A DNA stretch of 64,000 nucleotides from Pseudoxanthomonas composti (GTDB taxonomy: Bacteria; Pseudomonadota; Gammaproteobacteria; Xanthomonadales; Xanthomonadaceae): NCBI RefSeq assembly GCF_004122095.1, contig NZ_SAWZ01000005.1, forward strand, positions 124,001-188,000. Direction: 5' to 3'. A model generated the notes under the pieces. It saw only the letters and a list, made by a program, of their open reading frames with translations, was not told where the DNA came from and made no database searches. Of this stretch, positions 34,962-43,845 are shown piece by piece (the stretch's first letter is position 1; every line of letters starts with the position of its first letter). The position numbers and the translations under genes were made by a program.

Positions 34962-36528
34962 GTGGCGTCCCCTTGGGCAGCGGCTTGAGTAGAAAGGCCA
35001 GCGGGATCGAGGCGACCACGATCACGCCGAAGATCCAGAACAGGTCGTTGTAGGTCATCACCAGCGCCTGCAGCTGCAGCTGCCGGGCGAAGGCGCCCAT
35101 GGCCTGCATGGCCGCATCCCCGCCGCTGCCCTGCAGCGCGTGGGCGACCTGCTGCAGGTATTCCTGCGCGCGCGGCGAGTTGGCGGTGGTGGCGCTGCCC
35201 AGCACTTCGGTGTGGTAGGTCAGGCGACGGTCCTGGAAGGTGGAGATCAGGGCCAGGCCGATCGAGCCACCGAGGTTGCGCGCGGCATTGAACAGGCCCG
35301 AGGCGTCGCCGGCCAGCTCCGGCGGCACCGAGCTGATCGCCGCCTGGTTGAGCGCCATCATCGCCAGCGCCAGGCCGCAGCCCTGCAGCAGCTGGCCGGC
35401 AACGAAGCCGCTGCCCACGCTCTCGGAGGTCAGGTCGATGTTGACGAAACACGCCGCGGCAAAGCACAGCAGGCCGCCGATCACCAGCACGCGCACGTCC
35501 ACCGTCTCCAGCAGCTTGGGCATGAACGGCATCAGGATTACCGTGGGCACGCCGCCCAGCAGCAGCACGTAGCCGGCCTGCTCGGTGTTGTAGCCGGAGA
35601 TCACCGCCAGGAATTGCGGGATCATGTACATCACCCCGAACAGGATCATGCCTACGGCCAGCATCATCACGAACACCGCGCCGAAGCTGCGGTTGAGCAG
35701 CACCTTGAGCTGGATCACCGGCTCGCGGCTGACGAACTGCGAGGCCAGCAGCGCGGCAAAACCAATGACCGTGACTGCCGACAGCATCAGGATCAGCTCC
35801 GACTCGAACCAGCGCTCGCGCTGGCCGTCCTCCAGCACCACGGTCAGCGCGCCCAGCCCCGAGGTCAGGCCGAAGATGCCCAGCCAGTCGCCGCGCAGCA
35901 GCCCCCAGTAGTCGCCTTTCTCGTGCGGCAGGCCGATGAACAGCAGTGCCAGCAGGCCCAGGCATACCGGCACGTTGAGGAAGAACGCGTAGTGCCAGCT
36001 GATGTTCTCGGTCAGCCAGCCGCCCAGCAGCGGGCCGATCACCGGCCCCATGATCACGGTCATGCCGAACAGCGCCGTGCCCATGGTCTGCTGGTGCTTG
36101 GGCAGACGCGTGGCGACGATGGTCAGCGCGGTGGGGATCAGCGCGCCGCCGGCAAAGCCCTGGCCGATGCGGCCGATGATCATCATCGGCAGCGTGGAGG
36201 ACAGCCCGCACATCACCGAGAACGCGGTGAACAGCACCGCGCAGATGATCAGGAAGTTGCGCAGCCCCAGCGTGCGCACGAACCAGCCGGTCAGCGGGAT
36301 CATCATGATCTCGCTCACCAGATAGGCCGTGGAGATCCAGGTGCCCTCGGTGCCGCTGGCGCCCACCTCGCCCTGGATGGTCGGCAGGGCCGCGTTGACG
36401 ATGGAGATATCCAGCGTGGCCATGAACGAGCCGATGGTGCCGGCGGCCACCGCCAGCCACGCGCTGGCATCGGCGTTGCGCGGCCTGGCCTGGCCTTGCC
36501 CCTCGACGCTGGCGGCGTTGGCGCTCAA
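34948..36528 (-). CDS. emrB: DHA2-family multidrug efflux transporter (EmrB type)
   Basis: 526 residues and 14 predicted helices. Motif C-like FMATLDISIVNAALPTI at the N-terminus and GRIGQGFAGGALIPTALT are typical of EmrB/FarB. It exports drugs or fatty acids with the adaptor and duct made next to it, driven by the proton gradient. The start is TTG and overlaps the adaptor stop (TTGA), with GGTGAGG upstream. No MarR-type regulator lies beside the operon in this window. Confidence 0.93.
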   Translation of the reverse strand: MSANAASVEGQGQARPRNADASAWLAVAAGTIGSFMATLDISIVNAALPTIQGEVGASGTEGTWISTAYLVSEIMMIPLTGWFVRTLGLRNFLIICAVLFTAFSVMCGLSSTLPMMIIGRIGQGFAGGALIPTALTIVATRLPKHQQTMGTALFGMTVIMGPVIGPLLGGWLTENISWHYAFFLNVPVCLGLLALLFIGLPHEKGDYWGLLRGDWLGIFGLTSGLGALTVVLEDGQRERWFESELILMLSAVTVIGFAALLASQFVSREPVIQLKVLLNRSFGAVFVMMLAVGMILFGVMYMIPQFLAVISGYNTEQAGYVLLLGGVPTVILMPFMPKLLETVDVRVLVIGGLLCFAAACFVNIDLTSESVGSGFVAGQLLQGCGLALAMMALNQAAISSVPPELAGDASGLFNAARNLGGSIGLALISTFQDRRLTYHTEVLGSATTANSPRAQEYLQQVAHALQGSGGDAAMQAMGAFARQLQLQALVMTYNDLFWIFGVIVVASIPLAFLLKPLPKGTPLAMH

Positions 36529-37703
36529 CGCGCGGCCTCACCCTGCTCGGCTTCGTCCTGCACCGTGTCCTTGGCCTGCTTGGCCGAGCGCGTATCCACC
36601 GTGGCAATGACCGACATGCCCGGCACCAGCACCTTGCGCGCCTCCGCACCGGCCTCCACGCGGATACGCACCGGGATGCGCTGCACGACCTTGGTGAAGT
36701 TGCCGGTGGCGTTCTCCGGCGGCAGCAGCGCGAACTGCGAGCCGGTGCCCGGCGAGATGCTTTCCACCGTGCCCTTCAGGCTCACCCCGGACAGCGCATC
36801 GGCCTCGATCTCCACCGGCTGGCCCGGGCGCATCAGCCCGACCTGGGTCTCCTTGAAATTGGCCACGAGGTACAGCGTCTGCACCGGCACCAGGGTCATG
36901 GTGCGGGTGCCGGCGGCCAGGAACTGGCCGACCTGCACGGTCTTGTCGCCGATGGTGCCGTCGATGGCCGCGGTCAGGCGCGTGTCCTCCAGCGCCACCC
37001 GCGCCTGGTCGGCATCGGCCTGGGCCTGCTTGAGCCCGGCACCGGCCTGGCGCAGCTGCGCCTGCCCGGCCTGGATCTGGCTCTGCGCACTTTCCACCTG
37101 CGATTGAGCGGCCTCGGCCTGGGCGCGGGCCTGGTCGCGCTGGTGCACCAGGCTTTCCAGGTGCTCGTGGGTATCGGCGCCGGAGGCCGCCAGCGGGGTG
37201 AAACGCTTCACCTCGGCCTGGGCGAACTTCAGCGTGGCCGTGGCCGAGGTCAGCTGCGCGCGTGCCTGCACCAGCTGCGAGGTGTAGCCGGCCAGGCCGG
37301 CCTCGGCCGCGGCGATGTCCGCCTCGCGCACGGCGATGGCGGCTTCGGCCTGCTGCAGTGTGGCTTTGTAGGTGCGGTCGTCGATCTGCAGCAGCGGCGC
37401 GCCCTTGCGCACGTGCTGGTCGTCGCGCACGAAGACCTCGGTGACATAGCCGTTGACGCGCGGCGCCACCGCCACGGCGTCGGCCTGCAGGTAGGCGTTG
37501 TTGGTCTCCTGCATGTAGCGGCCGACCAGCAGCCAGTGGAGGAACCATGCCAGCAACAGGATCAGCGCCAGCACGCCCACCACGATCAAGGTCCACTTCA
37601 CCCGCGGGTTCTTCAGCGGCGAGGGCTTGGTCTTGCCGTTCTGGTCCTGGCCTTGCGGCGTCTGCTCAGCGTCCTGGCGCTGGGGGTCGGTGTTCTCGCT
37701 CAA
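36525..37703 (-). CDS. emrA: HlyD-family periplasmic adaptor (EmrA type)
   Basis: 392 residues. A polar, Gln-rich N-terminal tail, a membrane helix (about 37-58), a biotinyl-lipoyl half (AVAPRVNGYVTEVFV), a long coiled-coil hairpin of about 100 residues, and the second lipoyl half. It bridges the inner-membrane pump and the OprM-like duct. I choose TTG at 37703 because CAAGGA lies 7 nt upstream; longer readings run into the REP cluster and are not protein-like. First gene of the operon. Confidence 0.88.
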   Translation of the reverse strand: MSENTDPQRQDAEQTPQGQDQNGKTKPSPLKNPRVKWTLIVVGVLALILLLAWFLHWLLVGRYMQETNNAYLQADAVAVAPRVNGYVTEVFVRDDQHVRKGAPLLQIDDRTYKATLQQAEAAIAVREADIAAAEAGLAGYTSQLVQARAQLTSATATLKFAQAEVKRFTPLAASGADTHEHLESLVHQRDQARAQAEAAQSQVESAQSQIQAGQAQLRQAGAGLKQAQADADQARVALEDTRLTAAIDGTIGDKTVQVGQFLAAGTRTMTLVPVQTLYLVANFKETQVGLMRPGQPVEIEADALSGVSLKGTVESISPGTGSQFALLPPENATGNFTKVVQRIPVRIRVEAGAEARKVLVPGMSVIATVDTRSAKQAKDTVQDEAEQGEAAR

Positions 37704-37861
37704 GCTCGGGTCCTTGTCGGCGCTGGGGGTGGCAGCCGCGCATGGTGACCATACCCGTGCGTAGGGGCTGCGAAGGCCGATACTGTACTCGATGGTGCAG
37801 GAATAGCAAAAGCCCTGTCGCCAGGCCTTGAGCAGTCGCTGACGCTGCAACGCCCCGAGAA

Positions 37862-38270
37862 CCCATAGGGTGGATGCCGCACCTTCGTTCAGCGCCGCCC
37901 CGGCCGCCTTGGTGGACAAGCTTCGCGTTGTCCACCCTACGCAAGTGACGCGCTGACCGCCGTAGGGTGGATGACGCTCTTCCATCCACCACCGCGCAAC
38001 GAACGACGTGGACATGGCGGCATGACCGCCTCGCCGCACCGGCCGCCTTGGTGGACAAGCTTCGCATTGTCCACCCTACGCAAGTGACGCGCTGACCGCC
38101 GTAGGGTGGATGACGCTCTTCCATCCACCACCGCGCAACGAACGACGTGGGCACGTCGGCATGTCGGCCTCGCCGCTGCGGCCGCCGTGGTGGACAAGCT
38201 TCGCGTTGTCCACCCTACGCAACTGACGCGCCGATGGCCGTAGGGTGGATGGCGCTCTTCCATCCACCAC
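37862..38270. repeat. REP cluster 2: three tandem units, 139 bp period, inverted
   Basis: Occupies most of the 582 bp between emrA and the PotI-like gene. Palindrome B (GGTGGACAA ... TTGTCCACC) at 37911-37936, 38050-38075 and 38189-38214; palindrome A (GGTGGATG ... CATCCACC) at 37966-37990, 38105-38129 and 38244-38268. The period is exactly 139 bp between successive GTAG heads (37962, 38101, 38240). The order B-A is the reverse complement of cluster 1. A partial unit lies at about 37866-37876. Open frames here are repeat translations. Confidence 0.85.
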
Positions 38271-38285
38271 CACCGCGAACCCGGC

Positions 38286-39110
38286 TCAAGGGCCGGCTGC
38301 AGCGTCCTGCGTGCGCTCGGTGCGCAGCATCCAGCCCCAGGCCAGCGCCGCCAGCAGGGACACGGCCACGATCATCAGCGTGGCCAACGCATTGATCTTG
38401 GGGTTCAGGCCCATGCGCACCGAGGACATGACCCGCACCGGCAAGGTCGTGGCCTCCGGGCCGCCGACGAAGCTGGCGATGACCACATCGTCCAGCGACA
38501 GGGTGAAAGCCAACAGCCAGGCCGAGGCCAACGCCGGGGCGATCAGCGGCAGGGTCACCCGGAAGAAGGTCCGCACTGGCCCGGCGCCCAGGTCCATGGC
38601 CGCCTCTTCCAGGGCCGGGTCCAGGGTCTTCAACCGCGAAGCCACCAGCACGGCGACAAAGCCCAGCGCCACGGTGGTATGGGCCAGCCAAATCGGCACC
38701 GCCCCATGCGGCGCGCTGCCGAACACGCCGCCCACGGCGACGAACAGCAGCAGCATCGACAGCCCGACCAGCACGTCGGGCATCACCAGCGGGGCGGTCA
38801 CCAGCGCCGCGAACACGGTGCGACCGGCAAAGCGCCGCTGGCAGGTCAGCACCAGGGCGGCCATCGTCCCCAGCACCAGCGCGGTGTTGGCCGTCCAGAA
38901 CGCCACCTTCAGGCTGACCCAGGCCGCGGCCAGCATCGGCCCGTCGTGCAACAGCGCGCCATACCAGCGCAGCGAGACACCCGACCACACCGTGGCCAGG
39001 CGCGAGTCGTTGAAGGAGTACGCCATCAACAGCACGATGGGCAGGTAAAGGAACGCCAGACCCAGCGCCAGCACTACCGCCCGCCACCGCGTTGCGCGCA
39101 CGCCGCTCAC
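38286..39110 (-). CDS. potI: Polyamine ABC transporter permease (PotI type)
   Basis: 274 residues, six helices, with the permease EAA loop EEAAMDLGAGPVRTFFRVTLP that contacts the ATPase. It forms the membrane channel with the other permease. The start is GTG, overlapping the PotH-like stop as GTGA, and the sequence begins VSGVRATRW before the first helix. Last gene of the potFGHI operon. Confidence 0.92.
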   Translation of the reverse strand: MSGVRATRWRAVVLALGLAFLYLPIVLLMAYSFNDSRLATVWSGVSLRWYGALLHDGPMLAAAWVSLKVAFWTANTALVLGTMAALVLTCQRRFAGRTVFAALVTAPLVMPDVLVGLSMLLLFVAVGGVFGSAPHGAVPIWLAHTTVALGFVAVLVASRLKTLDPALEEAAMDLGAGPVRTFFRVTLPLIAPALASAWLLAFTLSLDDVVIASFVGGPEATTLPVRVMSSVRMGLNPKINALATLMIVAVSLLAALAWGWMLRTERTQDAAAGP

Positions 39111-40054
39111 CGGTCCGAGGGCGCCAGCTGGCGCCGCTGCAGCCGCTCGAACAGCGCGAGGGGCAGCACCAGCGTGGCCAGCATCGCCACGGCCATCGCC
39201 GAGGCCCGTGGCCAGTCGCGGTTGGCGAAGAACTCGTTCCACAGCACCCGCCCGATCATGCGCGTGTCCGGTCCGCCCAGCAGTTCGGGGATCACGTACT
39301 CGCCCATCACCGGCACTGCCACCAGCAGGCAACCGGCCAGGATGCCGGCGCGCGACAGCGGCAGGGTGATCGCCAGGAATGCGCGCCAGGGCGTGGCGCC
39401 CAGGTCATGGGCCGCTTCCAGCAGGCGCGCGTCGTGCCGGACCAGGTTGGCGTACAGCGGCAACACCATGAAAGGCAGGTAGCAGTAGACGATGCCCAGG
39501 TAGGCGGCCAGCGGCGTGTAAAGCAGCTGGCGTCCCTCGATCCAGCCGAGCGTGCGCAGCAGGTCGATCACACCCAGCCTGTCCAGCCACAAGCCCAGCG
39601 GGCCGTTGGCCTTGAGCAGGCCGATCCAGGCGTAGGCGCGCAGCAGGAAGGAGGTCCACGACGGCAACACCACCAGCATCAGCGCCAGGCTGCGGCGCGC
39701 CGGCGACAGCTGCGCCATGCAGTAGGCGATCGGATAGCCGACCAGCAGCGTCAGCGCCGTGGACACCAGCGCGATGCGCAGCGAGCCCAGGTAGGCCTGC
39801 ACATAGCCCGGCGTGGTGAACAGCGCGCGGTAGTTGTCCAGGTGCGCCTGCCAGGCGATGCCGTCTGCAGTGACGGCCCACAGCGGGGTGTACGGCGGCC
39901 TGGCGATGGCCACCGACGCCAGCGAGATCTTCAGCACGATCAGCAACGGCACGGCGAACAACAGGATCATCCACACCGAGGGCACGCCAATCAGCGCCCA
40001 GCGCCCCCCACGCCCGCCCTCGCCCACCGTTGCCTTGCGGCCGCGCGCGCTCAT
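39107..40054 (-). CDS. potH: Polyamine ABC transporter permease (PotH type)
   Basis: 315 residues, six helices, EAA loop LLEAAHDLGATPWRAFLAITLP. Pairs with the PotI-like subunit. ATG 40054 overlaps the ATPase gene stop (ATGA), so it is coupled on both sides. A basic N-terminal tail (SARGRKATV) precedes the first helix, in keeping with a cytoplasmic start. Confidence 0.93.
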   Translation of the reverse strand: MSARGRKATVGEGGRGGRWALIGVPSVWMILLFAVPLLIVLKISLASVAIARPPYTPLWAVTADGIAWQAHLDNYRALFTTPGYVQAYLGSLRIALVSTALTLLVGYPIAYCMAQLSPARRSLALMLVVLPSWTSFLLRAYAWIGLLKANGPLGLWLDRLGVIDLLRTLGWIEGRQLLYTPLAAYLGIVYCYLPFMVLPLYANLVRHDARLLEAAHDLGATPWRAFLAITLPLSRAGILAGCLLVAVPVMGEYVIPELLGGPDTRMIGRVLWNEFFANRDWPRASAMAVAMLATLVLPLALFERLQRRQLAPSDR

Positions 40055-41160
40055 TCGCACAGCACCACGCCATCGCGGGCATCCCACCACAGCCACACCG
40101 TCTCTCCAGGCGAGACACCCTGCCCCTGCGGGACACGGGTGTTGGCCGCATCGACCATGACCTGCTGGCCGCTGGCCAGACGCAGGTGGTGGATCGAATG
40201 CCGCCCGAAATAGGCCGACTCCTCGACCACGCCCTGCACCCGGTTGTAGGGCTGGTCGGGCGGCGCATGCGCGATCCGCAGCTGCTCGGGCCGCAGCGCC
40301 AGGGCCACGGCCTGTCCCGGCGCGGCCGCCACGGTCTCCAGCCGCAGCGGCGCCGCCATGTCCGCCGACTGCAGGACCAGACCGCCCTGCCCGTCGCGCA
40401 CGACCACGGCCTCGAACAGGTTGACCGAGCCGATGAAACGCGCGGCGAAGCGGCTGTTGGGCTGCTCGTAGATCTGGCTGGGCGTGCCGATCTGGCGGAT
40501 ACGTCCGGCGTCCATCAGCGCGATGCGCCCGGCCATGGCCATGGCCTCTTCCTGGTCGTGGGTGACCAGCACGCAGGTCACCCCGCTGCGCTTGAGAATG
40601 GCCGCCAGCTCGAACTGCATGGTCGTGCGCAGCTGGCGGTCCAGGGCCGCCATCGGCTCATCCAGCAGCAGCAGCTTCGGCCCGCGGGCCAGCGCCCGCG
40701 CCAGGGCCACGCGCTGCTGCTGGCCGCCGGACAGCTGGTGCGGCTTGCGTTGGGCCAGCGCCTCCAGCTGCACCAAAGCCAGCATCTGCGCCACGCGTTC
40801 GGCGATCCGCGGCTTGGACAGGCGCGCCTGCTGCAGGCCGAAGGCGATGTTCTGGCGCACGCTCATGTGCGGGAACAGCGCATAGGACTGGAACATCATG
40901 TTCACCGGCCGCGCATGCGGCGGCAGCCCAAGCAGCGACTGGCCATCGAGCTCGATCGTGCCGGCGTCCGGCGTCTCCAGGCCGGCCAGGCAGCGCAGCA
41001 GCGTGGACTTGCCGCAGCCGGAGGCACCGAGCAGGGCGAAGATCTCGCCGCGGCCGATCTCCAGGTCGGTCTCATCCAGGGCCAGCGTGTGCGCGAAGTG
41101 CTTGCGCACCGCACGCAGGCGCAGGTAGGCGCCCGGCGCCGCCGCCTCGGTCTCACCCAT
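40051..41160 (-). CDS. potG: Polyamine ABC transporter ATP-binding protein (PotG type)
   Basis: 369 residues. Walker A GASGCGKST, signature LSGGQQQRVALARAL, Walker B LLLLDEPMAALD, and a C-terminal TOBE domain (about 285-365). It powers uptake through the PotH/PotI channel. Its ATG is 2 bp after the PotF-like stop. The order binding protein, ATPase, permease, permease matches potFGHI, the putrescine system. Confidence 0.95.
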   Translation of the reverse strand: MGETEAAAPGAYLRLRAVRKHFAHTLALDETDLEIGRGEIFALLGASGCGKSTLLRCLAGLETPDAGTIELDGQSLLGLPPHARPVNMMFQSYALFPHMSVRQNIAFGLQQARLSKPRIAERVAQMLALVQLEALAQRKPHQLSGGQQQRVALARALARGPKLLLLDEPMAALDRQLRTTMQFELAAILKRSGVTCVLVTHDQEEAMAMAGRIALMDAGRIRQIGTPSQIYEQPNSRFAARFIGSVNLFEAVVVRDGQGGLVLQSADMAAPLRLETVAAAPGQAVALALRPEQLRIAHAPPDQPYNRVQGVVEESAYFGRHSIHHLRLASGQQVMVDAANTRVPQGQGVSPGETVWLWWDARDGVVLCE

Positions 41161-41162
41161 CG

Positions 41163-42281
41163 TCAACGCCCGGTCTTGAAGTCGTCCCACACGCGGGTGT
41201 ACAGCCTGTCCGTTTCCGGCGCGATGACGGCGAAGGTGAACAGCGCGTCCTGCACATCCTGGGGTGGGTAGATGGCCGGGTCGTTGGCGATGGCAGTTTC
41301 CATCAGCGCGCGCGAGGCCGGCACCGGGTTGGGGTAGCTGATGGCATCGGAATTCTTCGCCGCCACCGCCGGGTCGAGCAGCGTGTCGATGAAGGCGTAG
41401 GCGTTGTCCACGTTCTTGGCATCCTTCGGGATGGCCAGCACGTCCACGTACAGCGGCGCGCCTTCCCGCGGAATCGCGTAGCCGATGTTCACCCCATTGC
41501 CGGCCTCGCGCGCACGGTTGCGCGCCTGGATGACATCGCCCGACCAGCCCACCACCAGGCAGGTGTCGCCATTGGCCAGGCCGTCGATGTACTGGGAGGA
41601 ATGGAAGTTGGTGACGTAGGGGCGGATGCGCTTCAGCAACGCCGCCGCCTTGTCGATCACCGCCGGCTCGGCGCTGTTGGGATCCTCGCCCAGGTACTTC
41701 AGCGCGATGGGAATGAGCTCGCTCGGCGTGTCCAGCAGGGTCACGCCGCAGTCGGAGAACTTGGAGATCAGCTCCGGCTTGAAGATGATGTCCCAGCTGC
41801 TGGTCGGCGCAGTGCTGCCCAGGCGCGCCTCGACCGCCTCCACGTTGTAGCCCACGCCCGTGGTGCCCCACATGTAGGGCACGCCGTAGGTGTTGCCTGG
41901 GTCCTGCGCGGCCATGCGCCGCAGCAGCGCCGGGTCCACCTTGGCCAGGTTGGGCAGCCTGGACTTGTCCAGTGGCTGGAACACCCCCGCCTGCACCTGT
42001 CGCGCCAGGAAATTCAGCGTGGGCACCACCACGTCGTAGCCGGTGGCCCCGGCCAGCAGGCGCGCCTCCACCATCTCGTTGCTGTCGAAGACGTCGTAGG
42101 TCACGCGCACGCCGGTCCTGCGCTCGAACGCCGGCACCGTGTCATCGGCCAGGTAGTCGTTCCAGTTGTAGACGTTGAGCACCTTGCTGGGCCCGGCCGG
42201 ACCTTCCGGCTTGCCGCAGGCCGCCAGCAGGCCGGCCGCTGCCAGCGCGCCGCCCAGCATCCATGTCTTGATTGCGTACAT
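41163..42281 (-). CDS. potF: Polyamine-binding lipoprotein (PotF type)
   Basis: 372 residues. Signal peptide with lipobox LLAACGK, so the binding protein is probably lipid-anchored, unlike soluble PotF of E. coli. Family segments: VLNVYNWNDYLADDTVPAFE, VGYNVEAVEARLG and DDFKTGR at the end. Binds putrescine or spermidine in the periplasm. ATG 42281 follows GAGGTGA closely. First gene of the four-gene operon and divergent from the diguanylate cyclase. Confidence 0.92.
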   Translation of the reverse strand: MYAIKTWMLGGALAAAGLLAACGKPEGPAGPSKVLNVYNWNDYLADDTVPAFERRTGVRVTYDVFDSNEMVEARLLAGATGYDVVVPTLNFLARQVQAGVFQPLDKSRLPNLAKVDPALLRRMAAQDPGNTYGVPYMWGTTGVGYNVEAVEARLGSTAPTSSWDIIFKPELISKFSDCGVTLLDTPSELIPIALKYLGEDPNSAEPAVIDKAAALLKRIRPYVTNFHSSQYIDGLANGDTCLVVGWSGDVIQARNRAREAGNGVNIGYAIPREGAPLYVDVLAIPKDAKNVDNAYAFIDTLLDPAVAAKNSDAISYPNPVPASRALMETAIANDPAIYPPQDVQDALFTFAVIAPETDRLYTRVWDDFKTGR

Positions 42282-42476
42282 CTTCACCTCGGTCTTGCTG
42301 GTCGCCCGCACCGGCACGGGTGCGAAGCGACGCGATCCCCGGACTTTACCCTGTGCCCCACGGACGAGGCGATGCCTGCGCGGCCCGCCCGCGCCGGGCG
42401 CACGCCGTGGCCGCCGCTAAAGTCCGCAGGCCCAGTGCCGATACCGCAGGCAGACCTACACGGACCGACGACCTTG

Positions 42477-43793
42477 ATGCTTGCCAGCGCTGCGGTGCTG
42501 TCGCACCAACCCACGACCGGCGAGTCGCTCCCCCAGCGCGTGCTGGTCATGGAGAACTCGCGCGCGTTCACTGGGATGCTGCGCGAGGCCATCGAAACCC
42601 GGCTGGAGATCCCGGTCACCGTGGCCAGCTCGCTGGCCGAGGCGCAGCGCGTCATCGAGCAGGACGGCCCCTGGTTCCTGGCCCTGACCGGCCTGACCGT
42701 GGCCGATGGCGATGCCGACACCATCGTGTCCTTCTTCGCCGAGCACAGCATCCCCACGGTGGTGGTCAGCGGCTTCTACGACGAGAAGCTGCGCCAGCGC
42801 ATCCTGGGCCAGCACGTGATCGACTACGTGCTCAAGAGCACGCCGGACAGCGTGGATTACCTGGTGTGGCTGGTGCGTCGACTGGAGCGCAACCGCCGCA
42901 TCGCCGCCCTGGTGGTGGACGACTCGGCCTCGGCCCGCGCCTACGCCGGCGGCCTGCTGCAGCTGTACGGCTACCGCGTGCTGGAGGCCGAGGATGGCGA
43001 GCGCGGCCTGCAGATGCTGGAGAGCAATCCCGACATCCGCCTGGCCATCGTCGACCAGGAAATGCCCGGCATGGAAGGCACCGAGTTTGTCCGCCGCCTG
43101 CGCGCCAGCCGCGCGCGCGACCGCCTGGCGGTGATCGGGCTGTCGGGCAACTCCGACGTCTCGCTGATCCCGCGCTTCCTCAAGTCCGGGGCCAACGATT
43201 TCCTGCGCAAGCCATTCTCGCGCGAGGAATTCTTCTGCCGCGTCTCGCAGAACATCGACCAGCTGGAACTGGTCGGTACGCTGCAGGACCTGGCCACCCG
43301 CGATTACCTGACCGGCCTGCCCAATCGCCGGCACTTCATCGAGCGCGGCCTGCGCCTGCTGCCGCGCCTGCAGGCCGAGCAGCGCCCGGTGGCTGCGGCG
43401 ATGCTGGACATCGACCATTTCAAGCGCGTCAACGACACCTGGGGACACGAGGCCGGCGACCTGGCGATCCAGGCGGTGGCCAACGCGGTGCAGGCACACG
43501 CGCGCGAGCAGGACATCGTCGGACGCTTCGGCGGCGAGGAGTTCGTGCTGCTGTCGCCGGACCTGGATCTGGACCAGGCCAACGCGCATTTCGAAAGCCT
43601 GCGCGAGCGCATCCGCGACCTGGAGGTGCCCATCGGCGGGGAGATCCTGCGCCTGACCGTCAGCGTGGGCGTCTGCGTCAGCACCGACGACAGCGCGCGC
43701 GAGGACCTGCTGCGCAACCTGCTGGCCGAAGCCGACCGCCGCATGTACCTGGCCAAGGCCGAGGGCCGCAACCGGGTCAAGGCGCTGGCCTGA
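42477..43793 (+). CDS. PleD-like diguanylate cyclase with two receiver domains
   Basis: 438 residues. First receiver (about 20-135) lacks the phospho-acceptor: the equivalent stretch reads LALTGLTVADGD. The second (about 145-260) is complete: Asp193 in IVDQEMPGMEG, acidic pair VVDD and Lys in LRKPFS. The GGDEF domain has GGEEF at 352-356 and an inhibitory I-site REQD at 343-346, five residues upstream, so it should make c-di-GMP with product inhibition. Layout equals PleD. No operon partner. Confidence 0.92.
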   Translation: MLASAAVLSHQPTTGESLPQRVLVMENSRAFTGMLREAIETRLEIPVTVASSLAEAQRVIEQDGPWFLALTGLTVADGDADTIVSFFAEHSIPTVVVSGFYDEKLRQRILGQHVIDYVLKSTPDSVDYLVWLVRRLERNRRIAALVVDDSASARAYAGGLLQLYGYRVLEAEDGERGLQMLESNPDIRLAIVDQEMPGMEGTEFVRRLRASRARDRLAVIGLSGNSDVSLIPRFLKSGANDFLRKPFSREEFFCRVSQNIDQLELVGTLQDLATRDYLTGLPNRRHFIERGLRLLPRLQAEQRPVAAAMLDIDHFKRVNDTWGHEAGDLAIQAVANAVQAHAREQDIVGRFGGEEFVLLSPDLDLDQANAHFESLRERIRDLEVPIGGEILRLTVSVGVCVSTDDSAREDLLRNLLAEADRRMYLAKAEGRNRVKALA

Positions 43794-43845
43794 ATCAGCG
43801 GAAGTTGTTGCTTCGCAGCCCACCTGGCCCGGCCGTGCTTCGGCC

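Noticed and set aside
37704-38270. N-terminal extension of EmrA and small frames in REP cluster 2
   Set aside because: They translate repeat units; a TTG with CAAGGA upstream at 37703 is a better start.
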